DNA from: Taiwanofungus camphoratus
Taxonomy: Eukaryota > Basidiomycota > Agaricomycetes > Polyporales > Taiwanofungaceae
DNA: 64,000 nucleotides
Assembly: GCA_003999685.1 (NCBI GenBank)
Contig: CP021222.1
Span: 558,001-622,000, forward strand
Reading direction: 5' to 3'
Position numbers and translations under genes: made by a program
The notes under the pieces: generated by a model
Told to the model about the DNA's origin: nothing
Database searches by the model: none
Seen by the model: only the letters and a program-made list of their open reading frames with translations
Shown: positions 34,449-47,065 of the stretch, piece by piece
Layout of the letters: every line of letters begins with the position of its first letter
Numbering within the stretch: position 1 is the stretch's first letter

Positions 34449-34674
34449 CCTTGTTCTACACCCGCCTGCACGTCAGCGTGTTTGTCACACCAGCGGGCTC
34501 CATTGGCTGCGCGGTGGGTCACCGGGGAAGAACGTTATCGGCGCTTTCTGAGACCAGTACAAGGCCTGGCGGGTCCTTGCTCTCCACACACTCCCTCTTT
34601 CTTGTCTTTCCGCTTTTGCTTCCGCCTTCACTGTGCATAATTGTTTTTATCCGCCATCGACCGTCGAAACAAAG
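34449..34674. promoter_or_regulatory. Kinase promoter region
   Basis: Pyrimidine-rich tracts (CTCCCTCTTTCTTGTCTTTCC near 34.6 kb) precede the start codon, as is common at fungal promoters. No clear TATA box is seen. Confidence 0.4.
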
Positions 34675-37092
34675 ATGATCGATAGCTGGAGTGTGTACCT
34701 CAGCCCGTCGCCCTCGACGGATAGCACCTCCACCCGCTATTCCCATCTTAGCGTCCTCTCCTCATCCTCGTCGATCTCCTCGGCCGCCTCCGCCTCCATT
34801 CCCTCACCGCTACCGTCTCCCTCCGTCTCGGTTGCCTCGATCGGCAGCAAGACCCATGCGTTCTTCGGCTCGCCCTTCGACGGCTCCCCCACGCCGCTCC
34901 CCCCTCCAAACCCACCGAAGCGCTCGATTTCGGTCAAGTCGCAGGCGTCCACGACATCGTCATTTACGACCTCTGACGTCGATCTCGGTGCCGACGAGAC
35001 GCCGCGCATCGAGCAGCACGCACCCGCGCGCTCGCGCAACGCCGACTTCTTCGGGCCGTCGCTGCTTCTCACCCCTCTACCCACCGCCGCGGCGCTGCCC
35101 ACCAGCCCGTCCGGCTCGCGCGAGACCTCGCCCGTGGCGCCCGCAACAAAACACATCCTGCCGCCCTTGTCCCGCTTCTTCCCGTCGCGCAGGCGGTACA
35201 ACACGGCCGACGACGTGCTCCCGTCGCAGCCGATATCGAGCGCGCGACGCGGCTTTCTGGAGCTGGACACGGTCGCGCGGCCCCATGCGTACCCCGGCAC
35301 GCCGGTGTATGCCGAGACGTTCTCTGCGTCGCCCTCGGACGACTCGTCGGATACACCCCGCCTCGCGAGCGATGCTTCGAGCGTGCCGACGCCGCTGCCG
35401 GACGAGCACCGACGCACGTCATACATCGCTTCGCACGCGGATCCCAAACCCGCACCGCTCGCCCCCCCGCCTCCTTCGCTACCCAGCCCGCTCGAGCCTG
35501 GTACGGTCATATCGAGCGCGTCGCTCTCGCTGCAGCTCGAGCGCGTGCTCGGGCGCGGCGCGTTCAGCAGCGTGTGGCTCGCCCGCGATGTCAAGGGCCA
35601 GCTCGGCGCGCTCGAGCTGTCGCGGCGCACGAGCTTGCTGCGGAGCAAGAGCGAGAAGCGGGGGCGCGCGCGGAGGATCGAGGGGACGCGCCCGAAGGTG
35701 AACGCGCATGCGAAGGGGAGGCCGAATGGGGAGCGGCGCGGCGTGCCGATGGTGAGGACGGGCGCGAATGGGGTGCAGGGGATGTACGGGTCCGCGAAGC
35801 TGCGCGAGGCGAGCGACGATAGCGTGTATTTGGACGGACACGAGGTGCGGGCAGACGGGGCGGGCGGAGCGGACGGGACGCACGGACACGGGGCGACGAA
35901 GGTGGCGGGCGAGGCCGGGCGGCTCGTCGCGGTGAAGATGACGGAGCGTGCGCTGTGCGAGAAGAACGCACGCACGCGGGTCAGCTTCGTGCGCGAGGTC
36001 GAGATCCTGCGGGTAAGTATGCACCGCCTCTCCTTACCCGCGCACGCACCTCACTGACCGCCGCAGCACATCTCGCACCCGTCGATCGTCGCCTACGTCC
36101 ACTCGTTCAACACCCCGAGTCACCACTGTCTCGTGCTCGAGCACGTCGATGGCGGGGAGCTCTTTGATCTCATCGACGCGCCGGAGAGCCATGCGCGTCT
36201 TGACGAGCCTCTGCTGCGCCGGATGTTCGGCGAGCTTTGTAAGGCTGTGGGTTGGATGCATGGCGTCGGGCTCGTGCATCGCGATATCAAGCTGGAAAGT
36301 ATGCACCCGTTGATTCTCGCTAGTCGTAGTGCACCGCTAACTAGTCCCCGCTCGTCAGACATCCTTCTCACGACCTCTCCATTCACCACTCCCCTCCTGC
36401 CCCCGCCCGCTTCCCTCGTCAAGCTCTCCGACTTTGGCCTCTCACGGTTTATTGACCCCGCACAACCTCTGCTCACCACGCTTTGCGGCTCCGAGTCGTA
36501 CGCCGCACCCGAGCTCGTCACAGGTCGTCCGTACGACGCGCGCGAGACGGACGCGTGGGCGTGCGGAGTCGTGCTGTATGCCCTTGCGACGCGGCGGCTG
36601 CCGTTCGACCCGCCACGGGCAAAGGTGCCCCGCGAGGAGGCGGCGGAGGCCTTCACGCATGCGAAGGACCGCGAGGTGGTGCGGGCCGAGCGCAAGGCGC
36701 TACTAGTGCGCATCGCCAAGGGCGAATACGCCTGGCCCGAAGATAACGCCGCCCTCGACGCGGACGAGGAGCAGGATAAGCTGATGGGCGCCGCCCTCGC
36801 CCGCAGCAAGGGCATCCGCAGGATCGTCGAGCGCCTGCTTGTGCGCGACCCGCGGAAGCGGTCAAAAATTATCGACCTGTGGGAGGACGAGTGGATGCGT
36901 GGCGAGGGCGCACCGCTTGCGCCTCCGGTTTCCGATTCTGCCGAGTCCAGCATGCCCGACGGCTCCTGTCCGCCCGACGTGGCGCCTGAGCAGGAGACAG
37001 AGGACGGTCCATGCCTCGATGCAGACGACGACGGCGTCCTCGTGGACGGGCACGACATCGGTCCGGGCAGCGTCGCGCGCCAGGAGCACTAG
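34675..37092 (+). CDS. Serine/threonine protein kinase with a large N-lobe insert
   Basis: The N-terminal 290 residues are disordered, rich in Ser and Pro. The kinase domain begins LERVLGRGAFSSVWLARD. The ATP-binding lysine lies in RLVAVKMTERAL about 120 residues later, so roughly 100 extra basic and glycine-rich residues sit between strands that normally nearly touch. The C-helix reads FVREVEILR, then after an intron HISHPSIVAYVHSF. The catalytic loop HRDIKLENILL is formed across a second intron, followed by KLSDFGLS, CGSESYAAPELV, and DAWACGVVLYAL. The activation segment and CGSESYAAPE resemble CAMK/Snf1-type kinases; yeast Prr1/Prr2 are possible relatives, which is a guess. All catalytic residues are present, so it should be active. 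Third positions are GC-rich. Confidence 0.9.
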
Positions 37093-37658
37093 TCTCACGC
37101 GCGACACGCGACACCGCCAAATCCACCATGTATACCTCTGCAACTTCTCGTTCTCAGCGCATTGAGTCATCCGATCGTAATCTATTCATTATTCGCTTGT
37201 TGTTGTACTAGCGGCCGGATTCCCCGTCAGGTTGTCTATGCTACCGTCATTATATCGATCCACCCATATCGCGAGGCTCGCTTATGGCCCGTTTCCTTGT
37301 TCCACTTCAGATTCGCTAGATGCATGCATAACCTCCGTGTCCATATATTCATACACCGTAACATACATAACGCAGCAAGCCTCGTCAGTCCTTCAATTTT
37401 TCACATATCTTATTTTTTCATGCCGTGTTTCCATGCTGAGATGTAGCTACGTCAGTCACAATCGATATCACAATCAATGGTTCTCTCGAGAAGAGATAGC
37501 GAGAAGTACGTATAACTTTGACACCCGCATTACAAGCGGTGGTGACAGAACATGTATCTGATACATCACGACGTCATCTAATAAAACATCTTTTGACACA
37601 CCGAGAGTACAAAACCGAGTATATCACCGTGCAGCAAAGTTCCCGTCCAATGGCAAAA
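37093..37658. other. Convergent 3' ends of kinase and ABC transporter
   Basis: AT-rich sequence without a motif-bearing frame. It should contain both polyadenylation regions. Confidence 0.45.
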
Positions 37659-40600
37659 ATCATCGTCTCTCCTGCACCTTGAGCCATACAATTCCTATCA
37701 CTCCCAACCCAAATCCTGCGATAAACGCGAAGAGCACCAGCACGTCGCGATAGTAGTTGTTCTTCCCGAAGCCGAACAACTAGCGAAGCCGAACACGATG
37801 TCAGCACCACCTCGACACCACAACGCCTGCGACCATGCAAAAATATGCTTACCGTCTCCATGATCAAACTAGCCGAGATGTTAACCGGCACACCCGCCAA
37901 AGAATCCTGGATCATCAACCCGGACCCCACCTCGTTGACTGATAAGGCCTCTAGAGTGTACTTAAGCGGGCAGAGCCACTGCAGCCAGCGCAACACAGGA
38001 GGGATGCTGTTGAGGTGCACGAAGAAGCCGGCATACGTCATTTGATAAAGCGCAAGAAGGGCACTGAGAAGGATGGCTATACCACCGTTGCGAAATGTGC
38101 ATGCCAGCAAGAAGTTCTAGGGAGGTCGCGCATATGAGATAAACCTACAGGTAAGTAAGGGTAGGCAGACGCACGAAGAGTGTCATTGCCAGAGTGTACA
38201 ACACTAAAATAAAGAGGAACTTGAAGAAGTGGGCAGCATCATGTGCTAAACCCACCATCCAGTATGTGCTGGCCAGAGATACATCATGGTGAATATCGTA
38301 AATTTAGCAGTGATGATGAGACCCACATGGATGAGACGATGATAGTCGGAATGACTCGTAATGGAACAACATCAAAAATAAATCGCGAAAGCAACCAGGC
38401 TGTAGGGCTGTACGCGAGATGAGTCAATTGACATGCAGCAGAACGAGATTCATGCTGACCTATAATAAGAAGCCGATCTTTCCCTCAGAAATAGGGGTCG
38501 TATCTCTACAACGTTGTACAGTGCGCTTAGCGCTGAGAACGCGATGAGGGCACCCTAGAGCGTATTGATAGAATCGTTTAGAAGCACTTCATGCGTCAAG
38601 AGACAAGAGAACTGACCAAGAAAAACAGACATCCAACTCTGGACTGAAATCCGGCTATGGTGATGCCCGTCTTATAATACAGACCACCTGTATGATAAGC
38701 ATATAGCGTGTAAGTTCACAATTAGGATCCTTTCAAATTGGAGTTAGACATACCACAGAATACCCCTAGAACACATGCCACTGCGATGTGGGCAAAAAAT
38801 AAGGTCTTGTCCCTAATCATTCTCTCCAGACATTTTCAAAAGTGTCAATTGCACAAACTGCTCACCTACAAAGGATCTTCCACTCTCTGTCTGAAAGAAC
38901 CTCCAACTGCGTTAAGAACGTTGTCGCATATTTTGTATTTCCCAGCCACCTTCGCTTCCGTCCTCCTGCGACTTTGCCCTCCTCTATGACACTGTTCACA
39001 TTCCAAGTACCACTTTGTCCTTTCTCCGTATCATTCCCATTGCCATTACCTAGCGCGAGCACCTCACTGCATGGCTCTTTCTCTGCATCCTCCCGAATTT
39101 CAGCCACCTTCGAGCTTCCTGCAGATGCAGATTGAAATAACCCAACAGGCGGGTCACTGGCGATGTCAAGGAGGTAGTCAGCGACATTGTACCCCTCTGG
39201 ATACTGAATGCCGCGAGAGGAGAAATAACGAGCGGGGGCAAGCCCGCCAGCCCCGGAGTATAGAGCGCGACCATGCGCAAGGAGGAGAACCTTGTCAAAG
39301 GTCTGATAAAGTTGCGAGCTGAAAAGACAGAAATGTGAGTGTCTCATCATGGAGTGGAAGGTGGGTCAACGCGTACTTGGGCTGATGAATCGACGCGATA
39401 ACCACGGTCGGGTACCGCTCATCATGCGCTAGCGCACTCAACACGCCCGCGACGCGTGCCGCACTCACGGAGTCCAGACCACTCGTCGGTTCGTCTAAAA
39501 TGAGTATGTCCGGGCGGGCAACGAGCTCGAGGCCGATACTGACCCGCCGCATCTCGCCGCCGCTAATCCCCCTCTTCTCTCCGTCTCCAATCCGGACGTC
39601 GCGGATGTGCGCGAGGCCGAGCATTGTGAGGACCTCGTCAACACGCGCAAGTTTGGCTGCTGGTGAGATGCTCTCGGGTAGCCGGAGGCGCGCGGCGAAG
39701 ATGAGTGTCTCATGCACGGTGAGCTGAGACGGCAGGATATCCTGTTGCGGGACGAAGCCGACGCGCAGGGGCCGAGAGGGGTCAGAAGAGGGGAAGCTGA
39801 TGGATCCTATGGTATAACCTGATTTGCTCTTGCCGGCAAGAATCTCTATCAGGGTGGTCTTACCCGCGCCTTCGGTACATGTCAGACATAGCAGTAGTGG
39901 GCCCGAGAGGAAATCTCACCACTAGGGCCCATAATAGCCATCATCTCGCCAGGTGCGACATGTCCGCTCACGGCATCCAGCACTACCTTGTGATCGTTCA
40001 AAACACCGCGCACCCGCCTCCGCCGCAGAAAAGTTGTGGGCCAGCTTCCCTCGCCATTTCCAGCAACAAAGTAGTTGATATCCGTCCAGTTCACAGCTAC
40101 TCCACCCCTTTTATCAGCACCGTCCGCTCCTCGTTTCCGGGCCTGACGCTGTCTGATCCAACCGTGGACCAAAAACAACAGTGCGAGCGCAATGAGGCCA
40201 CCTACGACCGCGAGACCAGCTATAACACTGCCGCTCAACGACTTGCCGCCCCCGCCCACATTGGCGGAGCCCGTCGAATTCGAAGTGATAGTGTCTATGA
40301 CACTCTGGCTCACTCCCCAAATGCACACCCGCTCAGCGTAAGTCCCGACGCGCCGAACACGGACTCGATCACGGACTGCTTGAACGCGCACGTCGCGGTG
40401 TGGTTCTCCGCTGACGGCGCGTCGCACGAGATGACGAGTGTGTTGCTCAGCCCGTCGATCGTGGCGGTGAGGTTCGTTAGAGGGATGCCCCCGCAGAACG
40501 TCGTGCCCGGTGTGCATGTGCACCGCAGATCCTGGCACGTCCAGTCTGACGCGCCAGCTGTGTCTGTTGAATTGCCGAGGTCCTGTATGCACGAGTCAGC

Positions 40601-41829
40601 GGCGCAGTAGAACTGCTCGACGCCATTGTAGAAGAGCTGCGCGTAGAGTGAGCCTGAGGAACCAAAACTGGTGACATTTGGGACAGGTGTCAGGGTGGGA
40701 TGAAGCGTTCGAAGGATGTTGAGTGTTGACGAGAGTGGATAGATGTCCTGCAGGGTAGGGTTCTGGTACGATGTCAGCTATCCATTGTAGACTAAGATTT
40801 AAGAAGTTGTGGAAACTGTTCCTAGCTGTTCCTAGAAGAAAGCTAAGGAAAATTATTGGTAGCGGCCAGCTAGAAACAACTGGGCATGGATAGTTTCAGA
40901 CAAACACCTCATAGATTGGCCAACTTCAAGACAGTGGTAAGAAATAGGTCTAGGTCACTCCGGATAAGTACCGCGAGGACGGTTGCTGCATGTACGAGCT
41001 TTTGCTCAATACTTCATGCTCCGGCAGCTTTCCCAAAGGCAAGTGTACAATCTGAGAGCAGACTGTGGCATGCCTATCCAGCTCTCATGGCAGCGAAGGG
41101 CGCAATGAACGACATTGAGCTAAATGCGCATGCTGGCAATATCGTGAACGTCTCTTCAGCAACTTGAACGAGTCACTGCTCCATCCCAAATATTGTGCGG
41201 TAGTCACCGTCGAATGGACGAGGGAAATTCATCTCAAATATTATCAACAGACCGGTTTCTACTCTGCGTCATCGGCAGGTTGTTGACAATTGAAACATAT
41301 CGACAACTTATAAACAATCCCCATCTCAAACGCAGAGTACCCTCCCAAAGCAGAGTCGCGATAGAACATAAAATGAATACGTACCACTACTTCGCAACTC
41401 ATTTGGCTTGCAGCATATACCCTTGGCGTAACATTACATGTCAAAGTGTTATTCTCACCGGCTTCTGTTCCCGAACTGGCGATCCCGGCATTCGCACCGC
41501 CTGTATTCACATACGCTGATTGACAAGCGTTTGCGCTCTGGCAGACGTTGCACCCGGTGCCCGTCCACCCATTCTCACAAGCGCAGCCCGAGAGATTCGC
41601 AAAGGATAAAGGGGCTAATGAACGACCCGATCCTTGGAATATGTTGCCTCCGCAAGCAGGTTGCGCGCAAGTCGAGCCGCCGAAGCCTGGCGGACAGTCG
41701 CAGGACGCGCCGTTCACTACGCCGTAGTTTTCGCAGGACATGGCCACCGTCGCAAGCGTCGAGGACGACGTTCAGAAGCAAGAAGCCTGGGCTAGACTTC
41801 AACTTAGGGAAATGCATGTCGACGCCCAT
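37659..41829 (-). CDS. ABCG-type transporter with EGF-like ectodomain (ADP1-like)
   Basis: The layout matches yeast Adp1. A cysteine-rich N-terminal part has an EGF-like module (CPPGFGGSTCAQPACGG, CACENGWTGTGCNVC), then a first membrane helix (VIAGLAVVGGLIALALLFLV). The nucleotide-binding domain shows GPSGAGKTTLIEILAGK, with an intron inside the Walker A motif, VGFVPQQDILPSQLTVHETL, the signature ISGGEMRRVSIGLELV, and Walker B ILILDEPTSGLD. The last third is membrane helices (LLSALLALYQMTYAGFF, VLFAFIAGFGLGVIGIVWL) ending VQERR. Many exons fit. The intron 40763-41384 is 622 nt, unusually long. The start is uncertain: an ATG at 41829 opens a short hydrophobic frame that is offset from the EGF exon, which itself could begin at 41747. 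Substrate unknown. Confidence 0.88.
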
Positions 41830-42554
41830 AATTGGACGACTTCAATAAATGCGGGGACGCTCGCCTGCCAAACGTCACGCTCGACCACGTGAAATGCACG
41901 TGGCCAATAGTCCTTCGATCTGAGATCCGGGCAGTGCCCTCACCTCTAACTCTAAAGTCTAAGTCGTCCATCGTTCTGCTACCTGGCCTCAAGGTTATGG
42001 TATAAGACATCATCATAATGAGTCTTCCCTTCGCTTTGGCTGTTGCGAATGGACGATGGACCCTCGAACCCGGCATCAAAGTGCCGACGAGTCCCAATCA
42101 TGCAATTCACGCGAACCCATGCAGGAAAACTGATACCGATGGGACAATGCTCTATCTGTACCCATCGAACGAGAAGGTGGACATGTACTGCTTCATTAAC
42201 TCAGCTACTGCATACGGAATGCAATCGGGCTGTCGTAGGTGCTAATACAAGTCGAGCTTTCCAACTAGTCATCACCAAACATGCCCGGGCTTAGAATCGC
42301 GGGAAGGAAAGTAATAGGGCACGCGCTTTTTTTTACTTGCGACGGAGCCCACGGTGAATGCGCGAAACTAGTCAAAGCAGCAACGAAAGTAAGAAGCGCA
42401 AGCTGCATCAGCAGGTCCTGGACTTGCGGTGCAGTCAACGGTGAAAGAAATCTGGAGGAAAACGAAATGCGTTCCTGCGAGGTGGGCTAGGTATACGATA
42501 TACATTTAATTAGTCATCACAAATGTATCAGTTGTTTCATTCTGCCTTCTCAAC
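41830..42554. other. Intergenic between WRS1 and ABC transporter
   Basis: It holds the transporter promoter and the WRS1 3' end. Frames are short and lack motifs. Confidence 0.45.
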
Positions 42555-44421
42555 TTATGCCTGCGGGGTAAAAACCGCCTTGCTCTTCCCAGCAGAAGGG
42601 TCTATCTTGCGATTGCAATCCATGAATGCCCGGATTTCCTCATCCGTAACCTTTGCTTGTCGCTATAGAAAGGAGAGTTAAACGGGATTAGCATCCCTCC
42701 TTCATTTCCAAAAAAAACTCGAATGATCTTACTTCTTGGAAATCTTGAACAAATTCCTGTAATAGCTGTATACACTTCGCTTTCAGTTGTCCTGTCAGTA
42801 AGCGGCCAGCGCGGTACTCCTTCAGAAATAATATGAAGACGTGAGACTATGGGCAACGCATGTCGCAGGAGGATCATGAACTTGCCTCGCCCATTTTCAG
42901 CCACTCCTCATCATCCTCCAAGAAAAAACCCAAGTATTGATACGCCACATCAACTTCCGGGTCCCCACCCAATCTTCGGTGCTCTTCCTCCGTCTCTTGA
43001 CCGCCCGAGAACCCATGCTTATTGATCTTGTTCTTGATCTGCGCTGCCGTGTCACTCATATAAATGCTCGAATTAGGATTAGACGCGCTCATTTTTGTCT
43101 GTGGGCCCTGCAGGGCGGGGAAAAATTTAGAGTGCAGGAGGGCGGGTTTCGGATACTTGAGCTTGACAGCAACATCACGCGTCAGCCGGAAGTAGGGGTC
43201 CTGGTCGATAGCGCAGGGGATCAGGCAAGGAATGTTGGAAGCAGTGCCGAAGATCTGAGGGAACGAATTCGAGAAGGATGGCGCGGCTTGGATAGATGCG
43301 AAGTGGATTTTGCCGATATTGTCACTGGATAGAGGAGTGCGAAAATCAGAATGTTGGTCGCGGTGACCGTAGATTCGCACTCACGAGTCGTTGAACCCGA
43401 ACGTAGCCTTCGCCTGGTTGATGGTGATCTGGCGGGATATCTTAGAAATATTGCGATAAAACGCGCCGCCGACGAAATCGTAGTCGCTGAAGATGAATGT
43501 TTTCTCTAATTTAAAGCCGACGGCGATGATATCTCGTGCATTCCGCTTCGAAAATTCGTATGTCTGCTCGGGTTTGAGTTCATGTTTGAAAAGAAATTTC
43601 TCATCGTCTGCAGGACCTCCTTAACAACCGTCACAGAGATAAGGCACACGGTAACTCACCAGTCAGCTGGATGACTAATGGAACGTCGAAAACGTCCTGC
43701 AGCCATCTCCGCTATATTGAGGCCTCTGAAGAGCATTGTAGAGATAGACCTGACTCACTTTGTGAAACGGAAGGGGATCATATGTCCCATGTGCATACTG
43801 TTACTGCTCGGGCCTCGTCCCGTATACAAAAAGAAAGGTTTTCCCTGCTCGTATCGGTCGAGAATCTTGTCAAAATCCCTGGTGGAACCACGGTCAGCTG
43901 GAATCATCACCCGCCCAGGACATTAATACTCACCGGTGCGAGAAGAACATCCCCCTGCGCAGTAGGATATGTGGCTTATGCCCCGTCAGCCGCTCGAACC
44001 GCTCGAGCACTGCCGCGTCCACCCTCCGTGTGCCAAACTGGTCTATGAGCTTGTCGTAGTCGATTCCAAGCTGCTTCCCGTCCGCCGACACAGAGCCCTT
44101 CACGTCCCACGGCGTGACGACCTGCTCATGGGCTTCCCAGGCGGGAGCAGGCTTGATCGCAGGCGCCGAGCTTGAGCTCGTTCCCGTAGGATGTGAGTGA
44201 GGAGGATTGGCTTGAACGAGGGCTGGCGCTGTGCGAGAGCCATCATTTGCCCTGGATCAAGTAACAAAAAACTAGAGGGCCAGCAGGCAAAGCATCAGGA
44301 TGGGTACTCACCCATCGAGAGAAGTACTAGCCAATGAAATGCTGATCTTATCCACCGTCGTCGGGGCGGTGGGGTCACCGGAACGCTCTTCTGGCACTGT
44401 CTGCGGGAGCTGGGAGGTCAT
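42555..44421 (-). CDS. WRS1: Cytosolic tryptophanyl-tRNA synthetase
   Basis: The class I enzyme charges tRNA-Trp. From the ATG at 44421 the protein begins [18 protein letters not shown], then [31 protein letters not shown] and [20 protein letters not shown]. The HIGH-type motif is in [11 protein letters not shown], and the KMSKS-type motif is KMSAS in [20 protein letters not shown], as is normal for eukaryotic TrpRS. Other family blocks are [42 protein letters not shown] and [19 protein letters not shown]. The C-terminal exon ends [16 protein letters not shown]. About seven exons fit. There is no mitochondrial presequence, so this is the cytosolic form. Confidence 0.95.
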
Positions 44422-44898
44422 GATGATCGCAATACTAACCTGAGCTCAACTTCACGAAAATTTAGTAGCGATTAGTCTTCCAAGTGAACGTTAGAACAAG
44501 TAGCAACTCGGAGTCATAATAACCGAGTCACTGAAAGGACCATCTTATCTTCTAAGATCACATCTTACAGGTTGCCTTCGCTCTCAATGCAAGGTCTCGA
44601 ACACCTTAAAAATGAATGAACGGAAAATAATGTCTGCCATGTTTTATTTGATACAATGCTACAAACACAATAAAGACAATGTACTACGTGACTAAGAGGT
44701 TATATATGTATGAATGAAAAGGAGCGAGGGAGTATTGGTCAACTTTCGAGAAGAGTCCTGAATTTTGTAAGCAAATGAGCCACCCCAGGCTCCGCTCCTC
44801 ATCCTTGGGCCCTACATCTGATAAACCCAACCATCAAGACCAACTATGAAGCGTGAAGGGAGAAAGGATGGGGAGACGATAGACGTCAGACGAGCCGA
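44422..44898. other. Intergenic between TBP and WRS1
   Basis: The stretch holds the WRS1 promoter and TBP 3' UTR, with AT-rich sequence at 44.6-44.7 kb. No gene is visible. Confidence 0.45.
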
Positions 44899-46059
44899 TT
44901 ATGGTTTCCGGAACTCGCATAACACGGTGTATATTGTATTGAAGGCGGTATATATCTCTTCTCGGACCTGATGTAGGCCCAGAAGGATGACAGTATCAGC
45001 GAACTGGGATGCGACAAGAATGCCCATCCTAGCCAGCGTGCCAGCGGATGGATCGTACTTCTTAGAAAAGAAGAAAGCCGCTTACCTTCGCGCCCGTAAG
45101 TACGATCTTGCCCGAGACGAAGATCAGGAGTACGACCTTGGGCTTGATCATACGGTAGATAAGACCAGGGAACAGCTAATGCAAACAATGAACAATGTGA
45201 TTGACCATAAACATAATCGGAAAACCCACCTCTGGCTCATAACTGCTGAACTGTCCGTGGCTGTACGCAAGCCCCTCCAGGCGAATGGGGAACTTCACGT
45301 CACAACTGCCCACAATGTTTTGAATCTTAAACTCTGAGAATTTGGCATCGAAGCCCAGCTTCTGCACGATTCGCGCGTACTTGCGCGACGCGAGCCGCGA
45401 GTCATCTTCCGATTTTGCACCGGTGACGACCATCTTGCCCGAAGCGAAGATGAGCGCTGTCGTTTTCGGATCACGGATACGCATGATCACGGCCGCGAAA
45501 CGCTATAGTGCGATGCAGGGAAGCCCAGCATTCACACAAGGTCAGGAACAGTAATACAAACCTTTGGATTGTACTCCGCATTCCTCGCATGCAACGCGAT
45601 CGTCTTCAGATCCAGCCGGCAGTCGAGGTTGACCGTCGCCACAATGTTTTGAAGTGTCGGGACGATACCCTCAACAGCAGTGATATGTTGTTGTTCGAGT
45701 GTCAACGGCGCAGGTGTCGCAGGAACAGCAGTGGGAGGTGTTGAAGGGCCGGCAAGAGGTGTAGGCTGGCTGCTCGCCACGAGCGTCTGTGATTGCGACT
45801 GCGACTGCGTTTGCTGTGGCAACAGAGCCTGAGACGGTTGCTGCTGCAATTGATACTGGGTTGGATTAGGTGCGGGTGTAGGACCCGGAAGAGCAAGGTT
45901 TGAAGGCCCCGGAAGATATGGATTCGACCCATAGGGCAATGCGAGACCGCTATTCGCCTGCTGCGACTGGGTCTGGGATTGCTGATACTGCTGCTGCTGG
46001 GCAGGTACATGGGCCGGACGGCCAAAGGTGACTTGACGCGCAGGTAGTGCAAACGACAT
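44899..46059 (-). CDS. SPT15: TATA-binding protein
   Basis: TBP nucleates transcription by all three nuclear RNA polymerases. The N-terminal half is a glutamine- and proline-rich variable region ([19 protein letters not shown] and similar). The conserved saddle begins [20 protein letters not shown] and continues [55 protein letters not shown], then the second repeat [34 protein letters not shown] and [18 protein letters not shown], ending [10 protein letters not shown]. Four exons fit; the last begins at [10 protein letters not shown]. Conservation of the saddle is essentially complete. A TATA box lies 136-144 bp before its own start codon. The long Q-rich leader is typical of basidiomycete TBPs. 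Confidence 0.97.
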
Positions 46060-46194
46060 AATTTAAGTTGTAGTAGATGTCCGGTAGCTTATGCTCGACG
46101 CCAATGAAAATCTGTCCAAAAAAATTAGGACCGTGGGAAAAAGTCACTGTGGCACAAATTCGGGAGGGGAAGTAGGAACAACGCAAGTTGGGGT

Positions 46195-46203
46195 CTTTAT
46201 ATA
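46195..46203 (-). promoter_or_regulatory. TATA box upstream of the TBP gene
   Basis: The minus strand reads GCTATATAAAG here, a full match to TATAWAAR, 136-144 bp from the TBP start codon. It suggests that TBP could bind its own promoter. Confidence 0.55.
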
Positions 46204-47065
46204 GCTTCCAATTTGATCTCCGCTTCAATTTCAAGGCGGCTGGATAATCAGCCATTGATCGAGCTGTCTTATCTTGACTCGTCGACGTGGAGAGCTCCTA
46301 GCTGACGGCGTTCTGCAAAACTTCATACGTCTGTGGTCCTGTTGTACTACCTATCGCTTGTCTCTGGTTCGTCTGTGTTCTTCAAAGTGTTTGACGGTAT
46401 CGGACAAAACCGCCCGGGCTCTGGATGACTTCAACAGAAGAATTTGAGCGACATGGCAACAATGAGAAATTCTTTGCTTGTTCCTTCCATTTTCTGACTT
46501 GAAGTGATTGCGGGTATGTGGTTCTTCGAGGCAGCTTCAAGCGTTGCCTTATGTTTCCCATCATTCTCCTATGGCAATTGTGGTTACTTTGTTCTTCTTT
46601 TGTTGCAGCTTATCGCGTGTTGCTGATCCGCATCGCATCGTATCGTTTGAATATCTGGTCATCCATGATTCCCTTCTGGCCAGCCACTGTTTATTCATTT
46701 CCGAATATGAATGACGGAACTAGAAGCAGCTGAGTCGACCTCCCGCCTAGTGACTGCCTGTGACTTCTGTCTTGTTTGCATTCTCAGGTTCTTTATCTCT
46801 CTTGATCAATTGTTTTCATGTCCATTGCAAAGGCGCCTTCCCACTATATTTAGTTCCATGTCCATTCATATACGTACGAATGTTGTCACTTCTACGGAGT
46901 CCTGCAAAGACAACGCAACCCGATACACTACATGTACATAGGTAACAACCAGCGAACACAACCCATTATTATAATACAGAATCCTACCGTCCATTTAGAT
47001 ACAACCATAAGGTTAACAACCATCATGACAAGTGCAGTGTCGAAAAGAAATGAATCTGCAGCCTT
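46204..47065. other. Intergenic upstream of TBP
   Basis: Pyrimidine-rich stretches (46.5-46.9 kb) are noticeable, but no supported gene or RNA is seen. It also holds the 3' UTR of the conserved protein to the right. Confidence 0.45.

Noticed and set aside
34737-35975. 412-codon frame on the minus strand
   Set aside because: Antisense to the disordered leader and start of the kinase domain; composition is a mirror of Ser/Pro-rich coding sequence and no motif is present.
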